Shown here piece after piece: positions 1 to 5,277 of a stretch of 5,566 nucleotides of DNA. Both the position numbers and the translations under genes were made by a program. This DNA is from WLNJ01 sp037131165 (GTDB lineage Bacteria > Actinomycetota > Thermoleophilia > Solirubrobacterales > Solirubrobacteraceae), in the NCBI GenBank assembly GCA_037131165.1, contig JBAXRO010000100.1, forward strand, positions 1 to 5,566, written 5' to 3'. Each line of letters begins with the position of its first letter. Within the stretch, counting starts at the first letter, position 1. The notes beneath the pieces were generated by a model. The model worked only from the letters and a program-made list of their open reading frames with translations. It did no database searches and was not told where the DNA came from.

Positions 1-886
1 GGCCGAGAAGGTCCAGCAGGGCCAGCAGCTGACCAACAAGCTCTGGAACGCGGCCCGCTTCGGGATCAGCCTTGTTCCCGAGGGGACGGTCGCGTCCGCC
101 AGCCCCGTGGCTGTCGAGGACCGTTGGATCCTCTCGCGTCTGGAGGCGACGCGTGAGTCGGTCAGGGCGAGGATCGAAACCTACGACCTCAGCCACGCCG
201 CCCTCGAGCTCTACGACTTCGTCTACGGGGAGCTTTGCGACTGGTACCTCGAACTCGTCAAGCCACGGTTCGCCGACGAGGACGCCAACCCCGCCGAGCG
301 CGAAGACCTCGCCTCCACGCTGCTGTTCGTCCTCGGTGAGACCCTTGCCCTTGCCCATCCGGTGATCCCGTTCGTGACCGAGGCGATCTGGGCGCACCTG
401 CCCGGTTCCAGCGGACTGCTAGCTGCGCGAGGGGCGCCGGAGTCCGCACCCCAGCGCCGAGATGCCGAGGCCGAACGCGAGATCGGCGTGCTGATCGAGT
501 CGGTCCAGGCAGTCAGGGGCTGGCGTGACGCCGCCTCGGCTCCGGCTGGAGCCAAGGTGCCAGCGAGGATCGCGAGCGACGAGCTGGCGCCGGTCGCCGA
601 GCGGGTCGCACGGATGGCGAGGCTCGACCTCGACGCCGAGGACGCTCCGGTCGTCGCGAGTATCCCCGTGAGCGGTGGGGCGATCGAGATCCTCGAGGGC
701 GGAGCAGTCGACCCCGAGGCTGCGCGCCTGAGGCTGGAGAAGCAGAGGGCGACCCTCGAGCAGGAGCTGGCGAGGGCGAAGTCGAAGCTCGCCAACGAAG
801 GCTTCGTCGCGAAGGCGCCGGCGGAGGTCGTGGAGGCCGAGCGCTCCAAGGTCGCGCGGCTCGAAGCGGAGCTGGAATCGCTGTGA
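1..886 (+). CDS. valS: Valine--tRNA ligase, C-terminal part (5' end outside window)
   Basis: This is the last 294 codons of cytoplasmic valyl-tRNA synthetase, which attaches valine to tRNA-Val using ATP. The first full codon is at base 2. The catalytic Rossmann fold, the editing domain and the KMSKS loop lie upstream and cannot be judged. What is visible is the class Ia anticodon-binding helical domain: LTNKLWNAARF at residues 10-20 of the fragment, the family-typical stretch ELCDWYLELVKPRF, and PFVTEAIWAHLPG. From about residue 237 to the end there is a Leu/Glu/Arg/Lys-rich coiled coil containing KLANEGFVAKAPAEVVEAER, the ValRS C-terminal tRNA-binding arm. The C terminus is complete and of normal type. 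The stop codon overlaps the folC start by four bases, so the two genes are probably cotranscribed and translationally coupled. A GTG at 107 lies in frame but inside the conserved domain, so it is not a real start. Confidence 0.96.
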   Translation, partial: AEKVQQGQQLTNKLWNAARFGISLVPEGTVASASPVAVEDRWILSRLEATRESVRARIETYDLSHAALELYDFVYGELCDWYLELVKPRFADEDANPAEREDLASTLLFVLGETLALAHPVIPFVTEAIWAHLPGSSGLLAARGAPESAPQRRDAEAEREIGVLIESVQAVRGWRDAASAPAGAKVPARIASDELAPVAERVARMARLDLDAEDAPVVASIPVSGGAIEILEGGAVDPEAARLRLEKQRATLEQELARAKSKLANEGFVAKAPAEVVEAERSKVARLEAELESL

Positions 887-2154
887 GCCCGATCGCCTGG
901 CCGCCCGATCGGGCGACCGGCTGGCTGTTGGAGCGCGGGATGTTCGGGATGCGTCCCGGGCTCGATCGGATGCGCGCGCTGCTCGCTCAGCTCGGCCATC
1001 CCCAGTCCGGGCTCAAGACGATCCATATCGTCGGCACCAACGGCAAGAGTTCGACGACAAGGTTCGCCGCACGCCTGCTCGCCGAGCGCGGGGTCGCCAC
1101 CGGCGCCTACCTCTCGCCTCACCTGATCGGCTTCGAGGAGCGGGTCCTGCTTCCCTCTGGGAACGGGCAGAGAGAGGCTTCGGCAGCCGAGTTCGCGGAC
1201 GCGGTCGGCCGGGTCGCCGAAGCGGCCGCTGTCGTCGAGCGCGGGTTCGAGGAGGGCGAGACGACGACACAGTTCGAGGCTGTCACCGCAGCGGCCCTGC
1301 TCCTGATAGCCGAGTCCGGTGCGGAAGCGGCGGTTATCGAGGCCGGGATGGGCGGAAGGCTCGACGCGACGAACGTCCTCGGTGTCGGGGTGGTCGCCTT
1401 GACCCCGGTCGGGCTCGATCACATGGAGTGGCTCGGCGGCGACATCGTGACGATTGCCGGCGAGAAGCTCGCTGTCGTCAGCGAAGGGGACACGCTCGTT
1501 GTCGGCGCCGACCTCGACCCGAGCCTCTCCGCGAGGGTCGAGGAGGCCGCCGCCCGTTCAGGAAAAGGTGTCGTCGTTGCACCCGCGGAGTTGGGCGAGG
1601 GAATCGTCCCGGTGGCGCGAGGCCGCTTCCAGCGCAGCAACCTCGCGCTCGCCGTTGCCGCGGTCGCGGCGCTGCTCGGTAGCGACGACCCCGAGGCGAC
1701 CGCGCGCACGGCGGCGTCGGTGACTGTTCCCGGTCGCCTCCAGCGGGTCGGCGCGGACCCGGAGACGATCCTCGATTCCGCCCATAACACGGCCGGGATG
1801 CGGACGCTCGCAGAGGAGATCGAGGCGATTGCCGGCGACCGGCGGACGGTCGCCGTGCTCGGGATCCTTGCCGACAAGGACGCGGCCGGCATGGTTGATG
1901 CGATCCTTCCAGTCGTGCAATCAGTGATCGCCACGGCGCCGGACACCCCGAGGGCACTTGCGTCCACGGACCTCGCCGCCCTGGTGGCCGCGAGCGGTGG
2001 GGTGGAGGTCGAGGTGGTCGACGGGGTTCGCGAGGCGATCGAGCGCGCCCGCTTGCTCGCCGGGTCGCAGGGGCTGGTGATCGCTTCCGGATCAGTCCAC
2101 ACTGTGGGCGAGGCCCTCAGCGGGCCGGGCGGGAGGACGGTGACCTCGCTGTGA
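883..2154 (+). CDS. folC: Bifunctional folylpolyglutamate synthase / dihydrofolate synthase
   Basis: A 423-residue Mur-ligase-family enzyme that adds glutamate to dihydropteroate and/or to folates using ATP, in the cytoplasm. The ATP-binding P-loop is HIVGTNGKSSTTR (GTNGKSS at residues 51-57; the family more often has GKGS). Then come LSPHLIGFEERV (78-88), the VIEAGMGGRLDATNV block (151-165) and GLDHMEWLGG (177-186), with Lys195 in AGEK, the position expected for the carbamylated lysine that binds metal. RGRFQRSNLALA (246-257) and VPGRLQRV (282-289) lead to the C-terminal glutamate-ligase domain with LDSAHN (297-302) and LGILADKD (326-333). Length is normal. The GTG start at 883 overlaps the valS stop as GTGA, with a weak GGAG 11 bases upstream. 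Its own stop overlaps the next small gene in the same way. Whether it has both activities or only one cannot be told from sequence alone. Confidence 0.95.
   Translation: MSPIAWPPDRATGWLLERGMFGMRPGLDRMRALLAQLGHPQSGLKTIHIVGTNGKSSTTRFAARLLAERGVATGAYLSPHLIGFEERVLLPSGNGQREASAAEFADAVGRVAEAAAVVERGFEEGETTTQFEAVTAAALLLIAESGAEAAVIEAGMGGRLDATNVLGVGVVALTPVGLDHMEWLGGDIVTIAGEKLAVVSEGDTLVVGADLDPSLSARVEEAAARSGKGVVVAPAELGEGIVPVARGRFQRSNLALAVAAVAALLGSDDPEATARTAASVTVPGRLQRVGADPETILDSAHNTAGMRTLAEEIEAIAGDRRTVAVLGILADKDAAGMVDAILPVVQSVIATAPDTPRALASTDLAALVAASGGVEVEVVDGVREAIERARLLAGSQGLVIASGSVHTVGEALSGPGGRTVTSL
887..914 (+). other. Hairpin at the folC start
   Basis: GCCCGATCG (887-895) is the exact reverse complement of CGATCGGGC (906-914), giving a 9-bp stem with a 10-base loop beginning directly after the GTGA overlap. 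The right part is itself a 14-base perfect palindrome (902-915). In mRNA this would sit inside the ribosome footprint of the folC start and could make folC translation depend on ribosomes finishing valS. The structure is seen in sequence; the role is inferred. It could be a chance product of GC-rich coding sequence. Confidence 0.4.
2132..2136 (+). promoter_or_regulatory. Shine-Dalgarno for the 37-codon membrane gene
   Basis: GGAGG lies inside the last codons of folC, 14 bases before the GTG at 2151. It is the best SD match seen at any junction in this window, although slightly farther from its start than ideal. It supports translation of the very short downstream frame. Confidence 0.45.
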
Positions 2155-2264
2155 ACGATGAGCCCCGTTTCAGCCGGATGATCGGGCTGGTTGCCGTGGT
2201 CGTCGCCCTGACGATCCTTGTGTTCTTCGGTATCGGCTACGGGTTCGGCAAGCTCTTCCTCTAG
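2151..2264 (+). CDS. 37-residue single-pass membrane peptide, function unknown
   Basis: A short frame starting at a GTG that overlaps the folC stop (GTGA), the same arrangement as valS/folC, with GGAGG upstream at 2132-2136 and a TAG stop at 2262-2264. The product has a short polar head (MNDEPRFSR, residues 1-9), one strongly hydrophobic segment at about residues 10-28 (MIGLVAVVVALTILVFFGI), and a tail in which glycine occurs at every second position (27, 29, 31, 33) before KLFL. This reads as a single transmembrane helix with a small cytoplasmic N terminus; the Arg at 6 and 9 fit the positive-inside rule. I do not recognise a family. Coupling to folC, a good SD and a clean membrane profile support a real gene. 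In many actinobacteria the position after folC holds a larger membrane protein (DUF4233), so this may be a reduced or unrelated replacement. No function can be assigned. Confidence 0.68.
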   Translation: MNDEPRFSRMIGLVAVVVALTILVFFGIGYGFGKLFL

Positions 2265-2286
2265 GGACGGTGCACGGCCACTTCCG

Positions 2287-2298
2287 ATGGCGCGCCAT
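2287..2298. promoter_or_regulatory. 12-bp perfect palindrome, possible operator
   Basis: ATGGCGCGCCAT lies in the non-coding gap before the zinc-ribbon gene. It ends 15 bases upstream of a TAGACT hexamer, so it would cover the -35 region of that candidate promoter, a common place for a dimeric repressor or activator site. Palindrome and location are seen; regulator binding is only inferred. Confidence 0.22.
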
Positions 2299-2313
2299 TC
2301 GTCCTGCTGCCTC

Positions 2314-2319
2314 TAGACT
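2314..2319 (+). promoter_or_regulatory. Possible -10 box upstream of the zinc-ribbon gene
   Basis: TAGACT fits the actinobacterial TANNNT -10 pattern and lies 48 bases before the GTG at 2368, in the 103-base gap (2265-2367) after the small membrane gene. No recognisable -35 is found at 16-18 bases spacing. No T-tract terminator is seen in the gap, so upstream transcription may also read through. Confidence 0.28.
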
Positions 2320-2367
2320 GCCGGAGCTGGTGCTGGTGCTCTTCCGGCCCGCAACGCCCGATCTCAA

Positions 2368-3039
2368 GTGGACACCGCAATCAAACTCGTTCTAGTCGCC
2401 GTCGTCGTCATCTGGCTGGCGCTCGTCGTCTGGACGTTCCTCGACGCTCGCCGTCGGATCGCTGACCGGTTCCTCGTCGGCTGCGCCACGCTCGGCGCCC
2501 TGTTTCCCTTCATTGGCTCGCTCGTCTACCTGATCGTTCGCCCGCCTGAGCTGCTCGCCGATGTCGAGGAGCGCGAACTCGAGATCGCCGCGGCCGAGGC
2601 GAGGCTCGCACAGGTGAAGGCGGCGACTTGCCCGCACTGCGACACGCCTACAGGGTCGGACTTCCTTCGCTGCCCCGGGTGCCTACGGAAGCTGCGAGAG
2701 GCTTGTCCTCACTGTTCGAAGGCGCTCAATCCTGAATGGCGGATCTGCCCTTACTGCGAGGCCGATCCGCTCAAGGCGCCGGCCTCCAAGTCGCCCGCGC
2801 CGACCCGCAGGCGCCGAACGGCGACGTCGGCCAACACGGGCGAGACCGACGCCGTGACAAAGTCCGAACCGGCCAAGGCGACCACCAAGGCTGCCGCCAA
2901 GCGCAGCACCCGGCGCAAGCCTTCGGATGCAGCCGGACCCGACTCAGGCACCTCCTCCACTGCACCTCCCAAGCGACCCGCCCGCAGCCGATCGGCCAGC
3001 GACGCGGACAGCTCTCCAGATGCCGAGCCAACTGCATGA
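2368..3039 (+). CDS. Membrane-anchored double zinc-ribbon protein with basic disordered tail
   Basis: A 223-residue protein of unknown function in three parts. Residues 4-26 and about 36-57 are two hydrophobic helices joined by DARRRIADR; the second part, LFPFIGSLVYLIVRPPE, resembles the PLDc_N-type membrane module. Residues 60-86 are an acidic, helix-prone linker. Residues 88-130 carry four CxxC knuckles (C88/C91, C102/C105, C113/C116, C127/C130), the spacing of a double zinc ribbon that binds two metal ions. Residues 131-223 are rich in Lys, Arg, Ala, Ser, Thr and Pro with no hydrophobic core, so they are probably disordered and polyanion-binding. The GTG start is chosen because it directly precedes the first membrane helix; no good SD is visible. 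The gene stands apart from folC by a gap with a possible promoter and lies 60 bases before ndk. A role in binding nucleic acid or a protein partner at the membrane is conceivable but not shown. Confidence 0.87.
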   Translation: MDTAIKLVLVAVVVIWLALVVWTFLDARRRIADRFLVGCATLGALFPFIGSLVYLIVRPPELLADVEERELEIAAAEARLAQVKAATCPHCDTPTGSDFLRCPGCLRKLREACPHCSKALNPEWRICPYCEADPLKAPASKSPAPTRRRRTATSANTGETDAVTKSEPAKATTKAAAKRSTRRKPSDAAGPDSGTSSTAPPKRPARSRSASDADSSPDAEPTA

Positions 3040-3080
3040 CCCTCCAACGAGTGGCGGCGCCGCCGGCGCTCTCATGAACG

Positions 3081-3088
3081 AAGAAAGG
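3081..3088 (+). promoter_or_regulatory. Ribosome-binding site of ndk
   Basis: AAGAAAGG is a purine run 11 bases before the ATG at 3100. It supports that start, which also gives the standard Ndk N terminus. The 60-base gap after the zinc-ribbon gene shows no promoter or T-tract terminator. Confidence 0.5.
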
Positions 3089-3099
3089 CAGCCCAACCA

Positions 3100-3507
3100 A
3101 TGCAACGCACCCTGATCCTCGTCAAGCCCGACGCCTTCGCACGAGGCCTGACAGGCGAGATCATCTCGCGGTTCGAGCGCAAGGGGCTGAGGCTCGTCGC
3201 GCTCGAGCAGCGCACTCTCGACGCCGAGACCGCCGGCGTCCACTACGCCGAGCACAAGGAGCGCCCGTTCTTCGGCGAGCTCGTCGACTTCATCACCTCC
3301 GGTCCGTTGGTGGCGATGGTCCTCGAGGGCCACGAGGCGATCGCAGCCGCCCGCCAGGTGATCGGCTCGACCAACCCTCTCGAGGCCACGCCCGGCACGA
3401 TCCGCGGCGACTTCGCACTCGAGGTCGGCGAGAACATGGTCCACGGCTCGGACGCACCCGAGTCCGCCGCACGCGAAATCGGGATCTTCTTCCCCTCGCT
3501 GGGCTGA
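3100..3507 (+). CDS. ndk: Nucleoside diphosphate kinase
   Basis: A 135-residue enzyme of standard bacterial length that moves the gamma-phosphate from ATP to other nucleoside diphosphates through a phosphohistidine intermediate, in the cytoplasm. The N terminus has the usual TLILVKPDA with Lys9. The catalytic motif NMVHGSDAPESA contains the phosphorylated His115 and Asn112. Other nucleotide-binding residues sit where expected, two positions lower than the Myxococcus numbering I recall: Tyr49, Phe57, Arg85, Thr91 and Arg102. The stretch RPFFGELVDFITSGPLVAMVLEG is also family-typical. No key residue is missing. The gene is followed after 20 bases by maf, another nucleotide-pool enzyme, and the two are likely cotranscribed. 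Its position downstream of valS-folC matches other actinobacteria. Confidence 0.97.
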   Translation: MQRTLILVKPDAFARGLTGEIISRFERKGLRLVALEQRTLDAETAGVHYAEHKERPFFGELVDFITSGPLVAMVLEGHEAIAAARQVIGSTNPLEATPGTIRGDFALEVGENMVHGSDAPESAAREIGIFFPSLG

Positions 3508-3527
3508 TCGGGAGCGCGGCGAGCCCG

Positions 3528-4097
3528 ATGGAGCTCGTGCTCGCCTCTGCATCCCCGCAGAGGCGAGCACTGCTCGAGGCCGCGGGTTACCGCTTCGTCG
3601 TCGTCGCAGCTGATGTCGACGAGTTGGAGGATGGGGTGGCGCCCCTCGAGTTGGCGGCCGCCAATGCCCGGCTGAAGGCCATGGCGATCGCCGGGGCGCA
3701 CCCGGAGCGGGTGGTGGTCGGAGCCGACACGGTCGTCGCCCTCGGCGAGCGCAGTTTCGGCAAGCCCGCCAGCGAAGCCGAGGCCAATGCGACGCTCGCA
3801 TCGCTCGCCGGCTCGTGGCACGAGGTCCACACCGGGATCTGCGTCGTCGCAGACGGCGAGACGAGATCCGCGACTGCGACGACGCGCGTCAGGTTCCGCC
3901 GGCTTTCTGCGGAGGAGATTGAGCGGCATGTCGCGCTCGGCGAGTGGCGCGACAGGGCCGGGGGCTATGCGATCCAGGAATCCGGCGGCGGGCTGGTCGA
4001 GGCGCTCGAGGGCGATCACGACAACGTGATCGGCCTTCCTGTCGGCCTGCTTGCGCAGCTCCTGCCGGAGGACGTGCAGCCACGGGCTGGCAAGTGA
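3528..4097 (+). CDS. maf: Maf-family nucleoside triphosphate pyrophosphatase
   Basis: A 189-residue Maf/HAM1-fold enzyme that splits pyrophosphate from certain nucleoside triphosphates. The family acts on dTTP/UTP or on modified pyrimidine nucleotides and is tied to nucleotide house-cleaning and, in Bacillus, to septum formation. Motifs present are LVLASASPQRR (3-13), Lys50 in ARLKA, VVGADTVVAL with Asp67 (63-71), GKPAS (78-82), HEVHTG (98-103), AGGYAIQESGGGLV (144-157) and DNVIGLPVGLL (165-175). The Thr68 and Gln150 pattern favours the dTTP/UTP (YhdE) subgroup over the YceF type, but I am only moderately sure of substrate. Length is normal. The ATG at 3528 is the natural start; a GGAG lies 13 bases upstream (3511-3514), rather far. 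A strong inverted repeat lies just inside the coding start. Close linkage of maf to mreB is also known in Bacillus and E. coli. Confidence 0.95.
   Translation: MELVLASASPQRRALLEAAGYRFVVVAADVDELEDGVAPLELAAANARLKAMAIAGAHPERVVVGADTVVALGERSFGKPASEAEANATLASLAGSWHEVHTGICVVADGETRSATATTRVRFRRLSAEEIERHVALGEWRDRAGGYAIQESGGGLVEALEGDHDNVIGLPVGLLAQLLPEDVQPRAGK
3537..3570 (+). repeat. Perfect 14-bp inverted repeat (hairpin) in the start of maf
   Basis: GTGCTCGCCTCTGC (3537-3550) is followed by the loop ATCCCC (3551-3556) and the exact reverse complement GCAGAGGCGAGCAC (3557-3570). The stem has no mismatch and is mostly G-C. It begins nine bases after the A of the maf ATG, and 30 bases after the ndk stop. 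There is no T-run, so it is not a classical terminator. It encodes the conserved LASASPQRRA segment, so the protein must conserve part of it. In mRNA it could limit maf translation or protect the 3' end of an ndk transcript (inference). Confidence 0.75.
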
Positions 4098-4105
4098 CCC
4101 GGCGC

Positions 4106-4111
4106 TACACT
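4106..4111 (+). promoter_or_regulatory. Possible -10 box of the mreB promoter
   Basis: TACACT matches the TANNNT -10 consensus and lies eight bases after the maf stop, at the start of the 86-base gap before mreB. Transcription would begin near 4118 and give a leader of about 65 bases that holds the hairpin at 4127-4151. No convincing -35 hexamer is seen, as expected so close to the maf coding end. Confidence 0.4.
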
Positions 4112-4126
4112 CGCAACTCACGTCGA

Positions 4127-4151
4127 CCCGGAGCAGAAAGCTGCCTCCGGG
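4127..4151 (+). other. Hairpin in the mreB leader
   Basis: CCCGGAGCAG (4127-4136), loop AAAG, then CTGC and TCCGGG (4141-4144, 4146-4151) form a 10-bp stem with one bulged C at 4145. It lies between the candidate promoter and the ATG at 4184. No U-run follows, so it is not a standard intrinsic terminator. It may stabilise the mreB mRNA 5' end, or define the maf 3' end. The fold is seen by base pairing; the role is inferred. Confidence 0.5.
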
Positions 4152-4183
4152 GGCGGCGTCCCTACCCCTAAATCTCCCGAAAA

Positions 4184-5239
4184 ATGGGCTTCTTCAGCGA
4201 CATCCTCGGCCTAGGCGGGCGAGACATCGCGCTCGACCTCGGGACTGCCAACACCCTCGTTTACGTGAGAGGCAGGGGAATCGTCCTCTCCGAGCCGAGT
4301 GTGGTCGCCGTTGACGAGCGAACGGGGGAAGTCCATGCCGTCGGAGCCGAAGCGAAGCGGATGCTCGGTCGCACCCCCGGCACGATCGCTGCGATCCGTC
4401 CGCTCAAGGACGGGGTGATCGCCGACTTCGATGTCACCGAGGAGATGCTGCGCCACTTCATCCAGAAGGTCGATCAGGGCCGGTTCGCCCATCCCCGGGT
4501 TGTCGTCTGCGTTCCGTCCGGTGTGACGGAAGTCGAGAAGCGGGCCGTGGTCGAGGCGTGTGTCTCGGCCGGCGCCAAGCAGGCCTACCTGATCGAGGAA
4601 CCGATGGCCGCTGCGATCGGATCGGGCCTCCCCGTCGGCGAGCCGACCGGCTCGATGGTGGTCGACATCGGCGGAGGCACGAGCGAGATGGCCGGCATCT
4701 CACTGGGCGGTATCGTTGTCAGCAAGTCGATCCGGGTGGCCGGCGACGAGCTCGACGATGCGATCGTCAACTACGTCAAGCGCGACTACAAGGTCCTGAT
4801 CGGCGCCCAGACGGCCGAGGAGGTCAAGGTCCAGATCGGTTCAGCCTGTCCGTTGGAGGAGGAGCTGCAGGCAGAGATCCGGGGCAGGGATCTGGTCTCC
4901 GGGCTGCCGAAGACGGTCGTGCTGACCAGCGAGGAGATCCGAACGGCACTCGAGGAGCCGCTCCAGCAGATCCTCGGCGCCGTCAGGGAGACCCTCGACC
5001 AGACTCCGCCCGAACTGGCGTCCGACATCATGGATCGCGGCATCATGATGGCTGGTGGTGGTTCGCTGCTGAAGGGCCTAGTCGAGAGGATCCGCAATGA
5101 GACCCAGATGCCGGCCCATCTCGCCGAGTCGCCGCTGTTCTGCGTGGCGATCGGCTCGGGGCGCTCCCTCGAGGAGTTCGAGGTCATCCACAGGACCAAC
5201 AGGAACACCAAGGGCGGACGCCGCCGACGCCGCACATAG
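4184..5239 (+). CDS. mreB: Rod shape-determining protein MreB (bacterial actin)
   Basis: A 351-residue actin-like ATPase that forms filaments under the cytoplasmic membrane and positions the side-wall peptidoglycan machinery. The actin-fold motifs are complete: phosphate-1 DLGTANT (18-24), the catalytic-region Glu in LIEEPMAAAIG (136-146), phosphate-2 VVDIGGGTSEMAG (159-171) and the adenosine motif MMAGGGSLLKGL (288-299). TPPELASDIMDRGI and the terminal CVAIGSGRSLEEFEVI are family-typical. The N terminus MGFFSDILGL is short and amphipathic, fitting membrane attachment. The C terminus ends in GGRRRRRT, a basic tail longer than most MreBs I know. The ATG at 4184 is the only sensible start; there is no SD, and the leader next to it is A-rich. 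mreC follows after 38 bases, so this is the head of the usual mreBCD operon. Confidence 0.97.
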   Translation: MGFFSDILGLGGRDIALDLGTANTLVYVRGRGIVLSEPSVVAVDERTGEVHAVGAEAKRMLGRTPGTIAAIRPLKDGVIADFDVTEEMLRHFIQKVDQGRFAHPRVVVCVPSGVTEVEKRAVVEACVSAGAKQAYLIEEPMAAAIGSGLPVGEPTGSMVVDIGGGTSEMAGISLGGIVVSKSIRVAGDELDDAIVNYVKRDYKVLIGAQTAEEVKVQIGSACPLEEELQAEIRGRDLVSGLPKTVVLTSEEIRTALEEPLQQILGAVRETLDQTPPELASDIMDRGIMMAGGGSLLKGLVERIRNETQMPAHLAESPLFCVAIGSGRSLEEFEVIHRTNRNTKGGRRRRRT

Positions 5240-5262
5240 CCTCAAATGATCGATTTCTTCCC

Positions 5263-5267
5263 AAGGA
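5263..5267 (+). promoter_or_regulatory. Ribosome-binding site that sets the mreC start
   Basis: AAGGA lies 10 bases before the GTG at 5278. It favours this GTG over the ATG at 5246, which is in another frame and opens only a 34-codon frame. The GTG also gives the expected basic cytoplasmic head followed by one membrane helix. Confidence 0.6.
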
Positions 5268-5277
5268 CAACAGCCCC

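Noticed and set aside
223..1422. 399-codon open frame on the minus strand across valS and folC
   Set aside because: It lies fully antisense to two certain genes, has low-complexity Ser/Arg/Ala composition and no recognisable motif. Long antisense frames are expected at this G+C.
2321..2347. Imperfect hairpin (CCGGAG with CTTCCGG around a CTGGTG repeat) before the zinc-ribbon gene
   Set aside because: The pairing is short, with alternative registers and a large loop. It is too weak to annotate.
3051..3070. GGCGGCGCCGCC palindrome and short GC hairpin between the zinc-ribbon gene and ndk
   Set aside because: The stem is only about 5 bp with a 3-base loop, no T-run follows, and such runs of G and C arise easily here. 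It was not called a terminator.
2944..4121. Long minus-strand frames (285 and 292 codons) opposite ndk and maf
   Set aside because: They are shadows of GC-rich coding sequence on the other strand, with Arg/Ala/Pro-rich translations and no domain pattern.
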